Positions 1 through 8,117 of a stretch of DNA of 64,000 bases are shown one piece after another. Position numbers and translations under genes: made by a program. The notes beneath the pieces are model-generated. The model did no database searches. It was not told the DNA's origin and worked only from the letters and a program-made list of their open reading frames with translations. The stretch comes from Streptomyces beigongshangae (GTDB taxonomy: Bacteria; Actinomycetota; Actinomycetes; Streptomycetales; Streptomycetaceae), in NCBI RefSeq assembly GCF_019710745.1, contig NZ_JAHKJW010000037.1, forward strand, positions 1-64,000. Direction: 5' to 3'. Positions within the stretch are counted from its first letter, which is position 1. Each line of letters begins with the position of its first letter.

Positions 1-3000
1 ACACCCTTGGGACGGCCGGTCGAACCCGAGGTGAAGATGGTGTACGCCAGGGAGTCGGCGTCCCTCCGGCGCTCCGGCGCGGTCCGAGGGCGCTCGTCCA
101 GCGCAGGCCGGTCGCGGTCGACGAGGACGGTGGCGACGGCGCCGAAGCGGTCTGCGTACGCCCCCTCGGTGACCGCGAGCCTGGCGCCCGCCGACTCCAG
201 CATGGTCGCGATGCGCTCGGCCGGGTACGAGGGGTCGATCGGCACATAGGCCGCACCGGCCTTCCACACCCCGAGCAGGCTCGCGAGCAGGTTCGGCCCT
301 CGGTCCAGCAGCACCCCGACCACCGACTCCGGGCCGGTGCCCGAAGCGAGCAGGTGGTGGGCCATCTGGTTGGCACGGACATCCAGTTGTCTGTACGTCA
401 CCGTCCCGTCGGCGAAGCCGATCGCGGGGGCGTCCGGTGTACGGCCGGCCTGCTCCTCGAAGCGCCGGAGCACGGAGGCGGGCCCGAAATCGGCCCGCTC
501 GCCCGTACCGAGGTCCAGCAGCCGCTGCCGCTCATCGGCGGGCAGCAGCGACACCGTGGAGAGCCGGGCGGCCGGGTCGGCCGTGACCTGGGTCAGGAAG
601 CGGATGAACTGCTCCTTGATGCGGACGACGGTCGCCGCGTCGAAGAGCGAGGTCGCGTACTCGAAGACCCCTTCAAGCGAGCCGTCGGCCGAGCGTCCGA
701 TGAAGACCGAGAGGTCCGTCTTGGCAACCGTCCACGCGTCGGCGAAGGCCCGCAGGTCCGCCGCGTCGGTGGCGACGCTGGTGACGCCCTCGCTGTGCAT
801 GTCGAAGGCGACCTGGTAGAGCGGCGTACGGGACATGTCCCGCTCGGGCTGCATCTCGTCGACGAGCCGGTCGAACGGCAGCTCCTGGTGCGCGAACGCG
901 GCCACGGACGCGGCACAGACCCGGCCAAGCGCCTCGGCGAAGGAAGGATCACCCGTCAACTGGCAACGCACGACGAGTGAGTTGAGGAAGAAGCCGACTG
1001 TGTTCGCCAGCTCGGACCGGGTCCGGCCCGCGACCGGGGTGCCGACCGGTACGTCCCACTGGCCGCTCTGCCGGGCCAGCACCGACGCGAACGCGGTGAG
1101 CAGCGTCATGAACGGGGTGGCGCCGTGCCTACGGCCCAGCTCCTCCACCTTCGCCGCCAGCTCCGGCTCCACCCGTACCGGGACGACCGCGCCGCGCGGG
1201 TCGCGCTCGGCGGGCCGGGGCCGGTCAGTGGGCAGCTCCAGCGGAGCTATGCCGTCCAGCGCGGCGCGCCAGTGCGCCAGCTCCGCGGCTGTGAACTCCT
1301 CGGTCTGCCCGGCGCTCTGCCAGGACGCGTAGTCGGCGTACTGGACACCGGTCGCGGGCAGCACGGGCTCGCGGCCCGACAGCCGGGCAGCACACAGCTC
1401 CCGCAGCTCACGCTCCAGGACGACGGTGGACCAACCGTCACAGGCGATGTGGTGCATGGTGACGAGCAGGACGTGCTCCTCGCCCGGCACCCGGGCCAGC
1501 AGGACCCGCCACAGCGGACCCGCCGCCAGGTCGAAGCCGCGGGCGAACTGCTCCTCGAAGCGTGCCGCGAGACCTTCCCGGGTGGTGTCGACGACCCGGA
1601 GCTCCACCGGCCCGGCCCGGCCGATCACCTGGCGGGGCTCGCCGCCCTCGTCCAGGTAGCGGGTGCGCAGCGCCTCGTGGCGGGCGCCTAGCGCGGTCAG
1701 GGCGGACTGGAGGGTGTCGACCGAGGTGTCGGCGGGCAGCCGCAGGATCAGAGGGGCGACCCACTCCCGGCTGCCCGGGTTCAGCCGGTCCAGGAACCAG
1801 AGCCGGCGCTGCCCGGAGGAGAGCGGCAGGGCCCCTGAGCGGGACACGACGGGGATCGACCGCACACTCTCGGACGGGGCGCCGATCAGCTTGGCCTGGG
1901 CCTCCACCGTGGTGGCGCTGAAGAGGCCGCGCATCGAGATGGCGACCCCCGAGGCCCGGAGCCTGGCCGCGAGCCGGGTGAGCTGGAGCGACGTACCGCC
2001 CAGCGCGAAGAAGTCGTCGTGCGCGCCGACCTTCTCCCTGCCCAGCAGTGCGGCCCAGACCTCGGCGACCTGTTCCTCGGCGGAGTTGCGCGGGGCGATG
2101 TAGTCGCCCTGCCCGGCCGTGGCGCCGGTCTCGTCCATCGTGGAGGCGAGCGAGGCCCGGTCCACCTTGCCGTTGGGGGTCAGGGGGAAGGCGTCGACGG
2201 TGTGGAACAGCGAGGGGACATGGCTGTCGGGCAGCCGCTCCCGCAGGAACCTGCGCAGCACCGTCGGGCCGAGCGGGGTGCGCGTGGTGAGCGCCGCACC
2301 GATCCGCTTGCCGCCGTCGTCCGCCACGAACGCGACCACGGTCGCGCCGCTGACGTCCGGGTGGGAGGTCAGGGCGGCCTCGATCTCACCGGGCTCGATG
2401 CGTACGCCGTTGACCTTGAGCTGGGCGTCGGCACGGCCGTGGTACTCCAGATAGCCCTCGGCGCTCCAGCGGACCAGGTCCCCGGTGCGGTACAGCCGCG
2501 AGCCGGGCGCGCCGTAGGGGTTGGGGACGAACTGCTCCGCGGTGAGGTCGGGGCGGCCCAGGTATCCCTGGGCCAGGCCGACCCCGTCCGCGTACAGCTC
2601 GCCGGTGACGCCCTTGGGGGCCGGGGTGCCGTCGGGGCCCATGACCAGGACGCGCATGTTGCTCAGGGCGCGGCCGATCGGCACCGGGCCGGAGGTCTGC
2701 TCCGGATTCACACGGTGGGCGGTGATGTCGATGGAGCACTCGGTGGGGCCGTAGGTGTTCCAGACGGCGATCTGCCGGCCGGCCCGCACGCGGACCCTCT
2801 CGACGAGTTCGGCGTGCAGCGGCTCGCCGGCCGAGAAGAGCAGGCGCAGCGCGTAGCAGCCGGCCCAGCCCTCCTCCTCGACCAGGAGCCGCAGGACGGA
2901 GGGCACCACCTGAAGGACGGTCACGCCGCCGTCGGCGACGGCGGCCAGCAGCACAGAGGCGTCGCGCTCGGTGCCGTCGGGGGCGATCACGACGCTTCCC

Positions 3001-3680
3001 CCGCTGATCAGCGGGGCGAATATCTCCCAGCCCGCCGCGTCGAAGCCGACGGAGGTCTTGAACAGGATGCGGTCCTCGGTGGACAGCTCGTGGGTACGCG
3101 CGGCCCAGGTGACCCGGTTGGCGATGCCCGCGTGGGTGACCTGCACGCCCTTGGGCTGCCCGGTCGAACCCGAGGTGAAGATGGTGTACGCGACGCTCTG
3201 CGGGTCCACGTCGACGGCGGAGGCGGCAGCCTCTGCTGGGACCTCGGCCGCGTCGCGGATGTCCTGCGGAGTGAGCGTGCGGGTGCCCTCGGCGGCCAGC
3301 GGGCCGGTCAGCTCCACTCCGGTGACCACGAGCGTGGTGCCGCACTGGAGAAGGAGGGACTTCAGCCGCTCCGGGGGGTGGCCGGGGTCCAGGGGCACAT
3401 ACCCGGCCCCTGCCCGCCACACCCCCAGGAGGGTGACGACCAGGTCGATGCCCCGGCCCAGACACACGCCGACCAGCGAACCGGGGACTGCGCCGGCCGA
3501 GCGCAGAAAGCGCGCCGTGCGGTCGGCGGCGAGATCCAGCTCCCGGTAGGTCAGCGTGCGGGCCCCGTCGCGGACGGCGGCCGCGTCGGGCGTACGGGCA
3601 GCCTGCTGTGCGACGAGCACGGGCAGGGTGGGAGGGACAGTTCCGCTCAGGGAAGTCCCCGGCAGCTGTGCGGCGTTCAA
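1..3680 (-). CDS. Non-ribosomal peptide synthetase, modules A-PCP-C-A (3' end outside the window)
   Basis: The frame is open from a TTG start at 3680 to the left edge (about 1,226 residues seen). The TTG is chosen because AAGGAG lies 6 nt upstream and the protein then begins just ahead of an adenylation domain. Order seen: A1 (about 20-505; core A3 at about 173 reads FTSGSTGQPKG, the A10 lysine is in NGKVDR at about 501), a PCP (serine in FFALGGTSL, about 561), a C domain (active site HHIACDG, about 745, the look of an LCL domain) and the start of a second A domain, cut inside its A3 motif. A1 pocket residues read by alignment to GrsA are D-A-W-Q-F-A-T-I-D-K. There is no C domain before A1 and no epimerase after its PCP, so the first module must receive its acyl group in trans. 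The A1 substrate is not certain: the code is nearest by eye to Glu/Gln types, but diaminopropionate genes lie next door. Confidence 0.95.
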   Translation of the reverse strand, partial: MNAAQLPGTSLSGTVPPTLPVLVAQQAARTPDAAAVRDGARTLTYRELDLAADRTARFLRSAGAVPGSLVGVCLGRGIDLVVTLLGVWRAGAGYVPLDPGHPPERLKSLLLQCGTTLVVTGVELTGPLAAEGTRTLTPQDIRDAAEVPAEAAASAVDVDPQSVAYTIFTSGSTGQPKGVQVTHAGIANRVTWAARTHELSTEDRILFKTSVGFDAAGWEIFAPLISGGSVVIAPDGTERDASVLLAAVADGGVTVLQVVPSVLRLLVEEEGWAGCYALRLLFSAGEPLHAELVERVRVRAGRQIAVWNTYGPTECSIDITAHRVNPEQTSGPVPIGRALSNMRVLVMGPDGTPAPKGVTGELYADGVGLAQGYLGRPDLTAEQFVPNPYGAPGSRLYRTGDLVRWSAEGYLEYHGRADAQLKVNGVRIEPGEIEAALTSHPDVSGATVVAFVADDGGKRIGAALTTRTPLGPTVLRRFLRERLPDSHVPSLFHTVDAFPLTPNGKVDRASLASTMDETGATAGQGDYIAPRNSAEEQVAEVWAALLGREKVGAHDDFFALGGTSLQLTRLAARLRASGVAISMRGLFSATTVEAQAKLIGAPSESVRSIPVVSRSGALPLSSGQRRLWFLDRLNPGSREWVAPLILRLPADTSVDTLQSALTALGARHEALRTRYLDEGGEPRQVIGRAGPVELRVVDTTREGLAARFEEQFARGFDLAAGPLWRVLLARVPGEEHVLLVTMHHIACDGWSTVVLERELRELCAARLSGREPVLPATGVQYADYASWQSAGQTEEFTAAELAHWRAALDGIAPLELPTDRPRPAERDPRGAVVPVRVEPELAAKVEELGRRHGATPFMTLLTAFASVLARQSGQWDVPVGTPVAGRTRSELANTVGFFLNSLVVRCQLTGDPSFAEALGRVCAASVAAFAHQELPFDRLVDEMQPERDMSRTPLYQVAFDMHSEGVTSVATDAADLRAFADAWTVAKTDLSVFIGRSADGSLEGVFEYATSLFDAATVVRIKEQFIRFLTQVTADPAARLSTVSLLPADERQRLLDLGTGERADFGPASVLRRFEEQAGRTPDAPAIGFADGTVTYRQLDVRANQMAHHLLASGTGPESVVGVLLDRGPNLLASLLGVWKAGAAYVPIDPSYPAERIATMLESAGARLAVTEGAYADRFGAVATVLVDRDRPALDERPRTAPERRRDADSLAYTIFTSGSTGRPKG

Positions 3681-3759
3681 CAGGTGCTCCTTCGAATGAC
3701 CTGGCGCCAAATGCGACTCAGAACTCGGTGGTGGTGAGGGGCCCGCTGGGGGCGGCGGA

Positions 3760-3981
3760 TCAGGCGGCTGCGTTCTGGCTCTCCATGCGGCGGCGCAGGC
3801 TCGCCGGGCGCATGTCGCTCCACACGTCGTTGATGCGGGCGAGGCACTCCTCGCGGGTGCCCTCGGTGCCCTCCGCGCTCCAGCCGGCGGGCAGCTCGCG
3901 GCCGGCCCGCCAGATCGAGTACTGCTCCTCGGCGTTGAGGACGACGCGGTAGACGGTGGTGTCGGTCAGCTCGCTGGACAT
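3760..3981 (-). CDS. mbtH: MbtH-like NRPS accessory protein
   Basis: This 73-residue protein has the MbtH family signature: N-x-E-x-Q-x-S-x-W (NAEEQYSIW), PAGW, and the terminal WSDMRPASLR block. MbtH proteins bind A domains and help them fold and adenylate. The ATG at 3981 is preceded by GAGGAGAA at good spacing. It lies about 80 nt upstream of the NRPS start on the same strand and just after the diaminopropionate genes, so it is very likely in the same leftward operon and serves the A domains of that NRPS. The proline usual after the signature tryptophan is replaced by arginine. Confidence 0.95.
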   Translation of the reverse strand: MSSELTDTTVYRVVLNAEEQYSIWRAGRELPAGWSAEGTEGTREECLARINDVWSDMRPASLRRRMESQNAAA

Positions 3982-4075
3982 GGTTCTCCTCGGTGACGTA
4001 CGTGGGTGGGTGGTGAAACGGCAGCCACGCGGGTGCTGCGGGCGTGGTGTGTGTTGCAGGCGCTGCGGGCGGGGT

Positions 4076-5065
4076 TCAGGACAGGAAGTCCGTGATCTCC
4101 ACACCCACGCCGAGCTGCCGGGCGCTCTCGTACACATCGACGGCCAGGGCGAGGTCCAGGACCCCGAGCCCGAACGGCGAGTAGATGGTGACCTTCTTCG
4201 GAGAGGGCGTGAACGTCCGTGTGCCCGCGATGAGCTGGCCGATGGACGCGTCGATGAAGGCGCGGCCCCCGGTCATCTGCTCGGCGAGGTGGAGCGAGGT
4301 GCGCTCGCGGCACACATGGTCCGCGTCGTCCACGATGTTGTGCGCCTGGATGAGCGTCTCGGGGTCGATGTCGCGCAGCGAGATGTGCAGCACCACCGTG
4401 CCGGGCGCGGCTGCCGTCAGATCGGTGTGGGGCTCGCCCGCCGAGGTGGCGAAGGAGATCAGGGACTGTGCGGCCAGCGCCTCGTCGATGCTTGCCGCGA
4501 GAGAAATCCGTGCCTCGGGAAGAATTTCCTTGCACGCCCGGGAGAATTCCTCGGCGCGGGCCGTGGAACTGTCGTAGATCGTCACTTCTCCGAGGCCGTC
4601 GATGGCGGCCTTGAGATAGCGGAGGATCTCCAGGTTGATGACACCGCAGCCGATGAGGGAAACCCCGCCGGGGCGACGGCCCCTGGTCAGCATCTCGGCA
4701 GCGAGAGCGGCACTGGCAGCCGTACGCGCGGCCGAGATCAGGGAGCCTTCGAGGAGGGCTTCCGGGTGACCGGTGCGCAGCGAGTTGAGGAGCATCGCGG
4801 CACTGGCGCGCGCGATGCCGGACTGGATGTTTCCGGGGAACGAGGAAATCCACTTCATGCCGGCGGCCGGCTTGTCGCCACCGCGGTACGAAGGGAGACC
4901 GATGATCCGGTTTGCGGGCTGGTCCGGAAAGCGGAGGAAAATGGAGTGCGGGACTGTCGTGGCGCCCTGCTCGTGCAGTTCATAGGTCGCCCGGACCGTC
5001 TCGATGTGTTCCCGTGCCTTTCCGCTGAGGAGCTTCTCCACATCGGATTGACGGATTACCAGCAT
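4076..5065 (-). CDS. sbnB: SbnB-like N-(2-amino-2-carboxyethyl)-L-glutamate dehydrogenase (ornithine cyclodeaminase fold)
   Basis: A 329-residue member of the ornithine cyclodeaminase/mu-crystallin family, with the family's N-terminal substrate region (GMKWISSFPGN near residue 77) and a central NAD-binding Rossmann motif (SLIGCGVINLEI, about 135-147). In staphyloferrin B synthesis SbnB oxidatively splits N-(1-amino-1-carboxyl-2-ethyl)-glutamate into L-2,3-diaminopropionate and 2-oxoglutarate. The assignment as SbnB rather than an ornithine cyclodeaminase rests on the SbnA-like gene directly upstream. The ATG at 5065 is preferred; AAGGG about 9 nt upstream overlaps the stop of the SbnA-like gene, so the two are translationally coupled. 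The product would be the L-Dap building block for the NRPS. Confidence 0.88.
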   Translation of the reverse strand: MLVIRQSDVEKLLSGKAREHIETVRATYELHEQGATTVPHSIFLRFPDQPANRIIGLPSYRGGDKPAAGMKWISSFPGNIQSGIARASAAMLLNSLRTGHPEALLEGSLISAARTAASAALAAEMLTRGRRPGGVSLIGCGVINLEILRYLKAAIDGLGEVTIYDSSTARAEEFSRACKEILPEARISLAASIDEALAAQSLISFATSAGEPHTDLTAAAPGTVVLHISLRDIDPETLIQAHNIVDDADHVCRERTSLHLAEQMTGGRAFIDASIGQLIAGTRTFTPSPKKVTIYSPFGLGVLDLALAVDVYESARQLGVGVEITDFLS

Positions 5066-5073
5066 GGGACAGA

Positions 5074-6057
5074 TCAACCCTTCCACAGGTGCGACACTTC
5101 ACCGAAGTGTTCTCGCACCCAGTCGTCGGAATAGATGGTCTTGAGATAGCGGTCTCCCCCGTCGGGGAAGATCAGCGCGGAGACGGAGCCGGGTGGAATG
5201 CGCGGCAGCATCCTGTCCACCGCGGCGAGCACGGCCCCGGACGATCCGCCGGCCAGAATCGCTTCCCGCGCCACCAGTCGGCGGCAGAAGACGACACAGT
5301 CGAGGTCCGAGACGTGCATCACGTCGTCGGCCGCTCCCGGGTCCATCAGCGCCGGACGTACTGAGGCGCCGTGGCCGGGGATGAGCCGCCGGGCCGGGGG
5401 CCGGTCGAAGATGGCGCTGCCGTCGGCGTCCACCGCCACGATCGTGGTCGGCAGGCCGGCCCGGTGGATGTAGTCCGCGCAGCCGCGCAGTGTGCCGAAG
5501 GTGCTGACCGAGCAGAAGAGGAAGTCGAGGTGCCCGTCGAGGGCTTCGACTATCTCGTGCATCGTGCTTTGATGGGCCTTCGGATTGCGTAGGTTCGCGT
5601 ACTGATTGGGGGAGTACGCGTGCGGAACGCTCTCCAGCAGTTCGCGTACCCGGCGCAGTCTGACGGGCAGGAACTCCCCGGTGGCGGCGTCCCTTTCGTC
5701 TACCACCTCGACCTCGGCCCGGTAGGCCTTGAGGATGGCCAGATTCTGTTCGGTGGTCTTGGCGTCGACCACACAGATGAAGCGCAGTCCGAAATACCTG
5801 CATATCTGGGCGAGTCCGACCGCCAAATTTCCCGAACTCGATTCCACGACGACCGAACGCCCCGGCGTGATTTCTCCGCTGCGCAGCGCCTCGACGATCA
5901 TATTGAGGCCGCTTCGGTCCTTTATACTGCCACCTGGGTTGAAGCGCTCGATCTTGGCGAAGACTTCTGACTGCCCCTCGGGAAACATTCTTTCCAGCTT
6001 CACCAGGGGCGTCTTGCCGATCGTACCCAGAATCCCCGAATTCGATCTTTCCGGCAT
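5074..6057 (-). CDS. sbnA: SbnA-like PLP enzyme, N-(2-amino-2-carboxyethyl)-L-glutamate synthase
   Basis: A 327-residue cysteine-synthase-fold enzyme. The PLP lysine is in GGSIKDRSG (K46), the SSSGNLA loop is near residue 82 and the phosphate-binding GGSSGAV near 265. SbnA uses O-phospho-L-serine and L-glutamate to make the amino-acid adduct that SbnB then splits. The ATG at 6057 has GAGAGGGAA upstream; the open frame continues to 6108 without a better start. It is the first gene of the leftward diaminopropionate-MbtH-NRPS operon and is divergent from the acyl-CoA dehydrogenase operon. A plain cysteine synthase is possible from this sequence alone, but the SbnB-like partner argues against it. 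Confidence 0.88.
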   Translation of the reverse strand: MPERSNSGILGTIGKTPLVKLERMFPEGQSEVFAKIERFNPGGSIKDRSGLNMIVEALRSGEITPGRSVVVESSSGNLAVGLAQICRYFGLRFICVVDAKTTEQNLAILKAYRAEVEVVDERDAATGEFLPVRLRRVRELLESVPHAYSPNQYANLRNPKAHQSTMHEIVEALDGHLDFLFCSVSTFGTLRGCADYIHRAGLPTTIVAVDADGSAIFDRPPARRLIPGHGASVRPALMDPGAADDVMHVSDLDCVVFCRRLVAREAILAGGSSGAVLAAVDRMLPRIPPGSVSALIFPDGGDRYLKTIYSDDWVREHFGEVSHLWKG

Positions 6058-6123
6058 GGATTCCCTCTCACCTGTAGGCGTGCAATGGAGACAGTAGCCG
6101 CCGCCCAAACGGAGTTACGGCTT

Positions 6124-6140
6124 CTTCCCTGGCAGGGAAG
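6124..6140. promoter_or_regulatory. Perfect interrupted palindrome in the divergent NRPS promoter region
   Basis: CTTCCCTG-g-CAGGGAAG has 8-bp perfect arms around a single base. It sits in the 188-bp gap between the leftward sbnA-like gene and the rightward acyl-CoA dehydrogenase gene, where both operons must start. This is the layout of a shared operator. The binding protein is unknown; SARP proteins usually bind direct repeats, so the cluster SARP need not be the one. Confidence 0.45.
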
Positions 6141-6245
6141 TGCCACCGCAAGGTCCTGTCAGCCCGGGCCCGCGACAGCGCTCCGGTGGGTGCTCAAGAC
6201 TGGGGCTATTCCGGAATTCACATGTTCTCTGATTCAGGTGGAGTT

Positions 6246-8117
6246 GTGACGAGACCTCAGCTAGTACCGGACCGGCCGGCGCGCTACGTGCCGTACGACC
6301 TGGCCGGCAGCTTCGACCAGGACCTGGGCGACCCCCACCGCCAGGACCTCCCCTTCTTCGCGGGCCGGCTGCGTGAACTCGACGCGCTGGAGGAGTTTCC
6401 CGAGGACGCGGTACGCCGGCTCGACGAGCAGCGGCTGCCCTCGCACTACGTGCCCGTGCGGCACGGCGGGGAGCTGCGCAGTTACGAGGACCTGCTCCAA
6501 CTCGTCCGCGTGGTGGCCCGGCGCGATCTGACCGTCGCGATCGCCCACACCAAGACCTATCTGGGCGCGGTCAGCACCTGGGTGGGCGGTACGGCGGATC
6601 AGGCGGGGGCGCTCGGGGAACGGGTGTCGGCCGGTGCGGTGGTGTCCTGGGCGCTCACCGAGCGGGACCACGGCAGTGATCTGCTGTCCGGCGGGCTGAC
6701 CGCCACCGCCACGGCGGACGGATACCGGCTCGACGGCGAGAAGTGGCTGATCAACAACGCCACCCGGTCCCATCTGGTCTGCGTCCTGGCTCGCACCGCA
6801 CCCGAGGGCGGCACCCGCGGCTACAGCCTGCTGCTGGCCGACAAGGAACGGCTCGCTCCCGGCACGTACAGCACCCTGCCCGCCGCGAAGACCCACGGCA
6901 TCCGGGGCGCGGACATCAGCGGCATCGCGTTCCACGGCGCCGAGGTCCCGGCCGGTGCCCTGATCGGCGCCGAGGGGCAGGGCATCGAGATCGTCCTGCG
7001 GAGCCTGCAGATCACCCGTACCATCTGCGCCGCTCTGTCACTCGGCGCGGCCGACCGGGCACTGCGCATCTCGGCTGGGTTCGGTCTGGAGCACGAGCTG
7101 TACGGGAAGCGGCTCATAGACCTGCCGCAGGCGCACCGCAGCCTGACCGAGGCCTACGCCGACCTCCTCACCATGGAGGCGGCCACCCTCGTCGCCGGGC
7201 GCGGAGTCCACGCGCTCACCGAGGAGATGAGCGTGACGTCGAGCGCGCTGAAGTACCTGGTGCCGAGCACGGTGGACGAACTCATCTCTTCCATGGGCCA
7301 GTTCCTGGGCGCTCGCTCCTTCCTCAGCGAGGAGTTCGCGCACGGCGCCTTCGCGAAGCTGGAGCGCGACCACCGCATCGTCGGCATCTTCGACGGCAAC
7401 ACCCTTGTGAACCTGAATGCCCTGATCAACCAGTTCGGCGCCCTCGCCCGCAGCTACCGCGCCGGGCGCACGGACGCCGAGGGCCTCGCCACCGCGGCGA
7501 ACCTGACCACCCAGGTCCCCGACTTCGACCCGGCCCGGCTCGACCTGACCTCGCGCACCGGCAACAGCATCGCCGCCTCCCTGCCCGCGGGCGTCGCCGA
7601 GCTCCGGAAGCTGGCCGCCGACGGCCAGGTCCCCCCGGCGGTCCTGGCTCTGGCCGAGGACCTCCTGGAGACCACCGACGAGACGCACCGGCAGATGGCG
7701 GCCCACCGCCCCACCCCCCGCGACGTACCGGCCGGAGCCTTCTCGCTGGCCCACCGCTACACCCTGTGCACGGCCGCGGCCGCCTGCCTCCAGGTGTGGC
7801 TGCGCAACCGGGACACGGTGGCGCGGGACACCGCGGCCGTCGACGCGCTCTGGCAGGACGGCCTGTGGCTGGAGGCCTGTCTGAGCCGACTGGTGAACCG
7901 CCTGGCACCGGGCGTGCTGCCGGCGATGGCCGGGGAGGGCGACGGCGCGGGGGCCCCCAAGGCCGCGACGGATCCCACGGCCGTGCTCGACCGGCTGATG
8001 CCGCCGCTCCTGGACCAGTTCCGGACGGGGGAGATGTTCTCCTTGCTGCCTTTCCCGCTGGCCGCGCCCGGCACCGCCTCCGCGCACATGGCACAGCCCC
8101 TTCTGGAGACGTCATGA
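6246..8117 (+). CDS. Acyl-CoA dehydrogenase family protein, lipid tail desaturation
   Basis: A flavoprotein of about 623 residues. The N-terminal and middle parts hold typical acyl-CoA dehydrogenase blocks (WALTERDHGSDLL near 133, then EKWLINNATRS), followed by an alpha-helical domain with VLRSLQITRT and a long C-terminal extension that makes it bigger than the usual 380-400 residues. Similar large dehydrogenases work in pairs in lipopeptide clusters such as ramoplanin and enduracidin, where they introduce double bonds into the fatty acyl group on a carrier protein. The start is uncertain: GTG 6246 has GGTGGAG just upstream; ATG 6222 and an earlier start at 6186 are in frame. It overlaps the next gene by ATGA. 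Substrate and chain length are not readable. Confidence 0.9.
   Translation: MTRPQLVPDRPARYVPYDLAGSFDQDLGDPHRQDLPFFAGRLRELDALEEFPEDAVRRLDEQRLPSHYVPVRHGGELRSYEDLLQLVRVVARRDLTVAIAHTKTYLGAVSTWVGGTADQAGALGERVSAGAVVSWALTERDHGSDLLSGGLTATATADGYRLDGEKWLINNATRSHLVCVLARTAPEGGTRGYSLLLADKERLAPGTYSTLPAAKTHGIRGADISGIAFHGAEVPAGALIGAEGQGIEIVLRSLQITRTICAALSLGAADRALRISAGFGLEHELYGKRLIDLPQAHRSLTEAYADLLTMEAATLVAGRGVHALTEEMSVTSSALKYLVPSTVDELISSMGQFLGARSFLSEEFAHGAFAKLERDHRIVGIFDGNTLVNLNALINQFGALARSYRAGRTDAEGLATAANLTTQVPDFDPARLDLTSRTGNSIAASLPAGVAELRKLAADGQVPPAVLALAEDLLETTDETHRQMAAHRPTPRDVPAGAFSLAHRYTLCTAAAACLQVWLRNRDTVARDTAAVDALWQDGLWLEACLSRLVNRLAPGVLPAMAGEGDGAGAPKAATDPTAVLDRLMPPLLDQFRTGEMFSLLPFPLAAPGTASAHMAQPLLETS

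Noticed and set aside
2019..3737. Long plus-strand open frame over the NRPS (572 residues)
   Set aside because: It mirrors the NRPS on the other strand; composition is arginine/glycine-rich without any motif, whereas the minus frame shows all A, PCP and C motifs.
6743..8113. Open frame upstream of the second dehydrogenase
   Set aside because: It overlaps the first dehydrogenase in another frame; the true start is the ATGA-coupled ATG at 8114.
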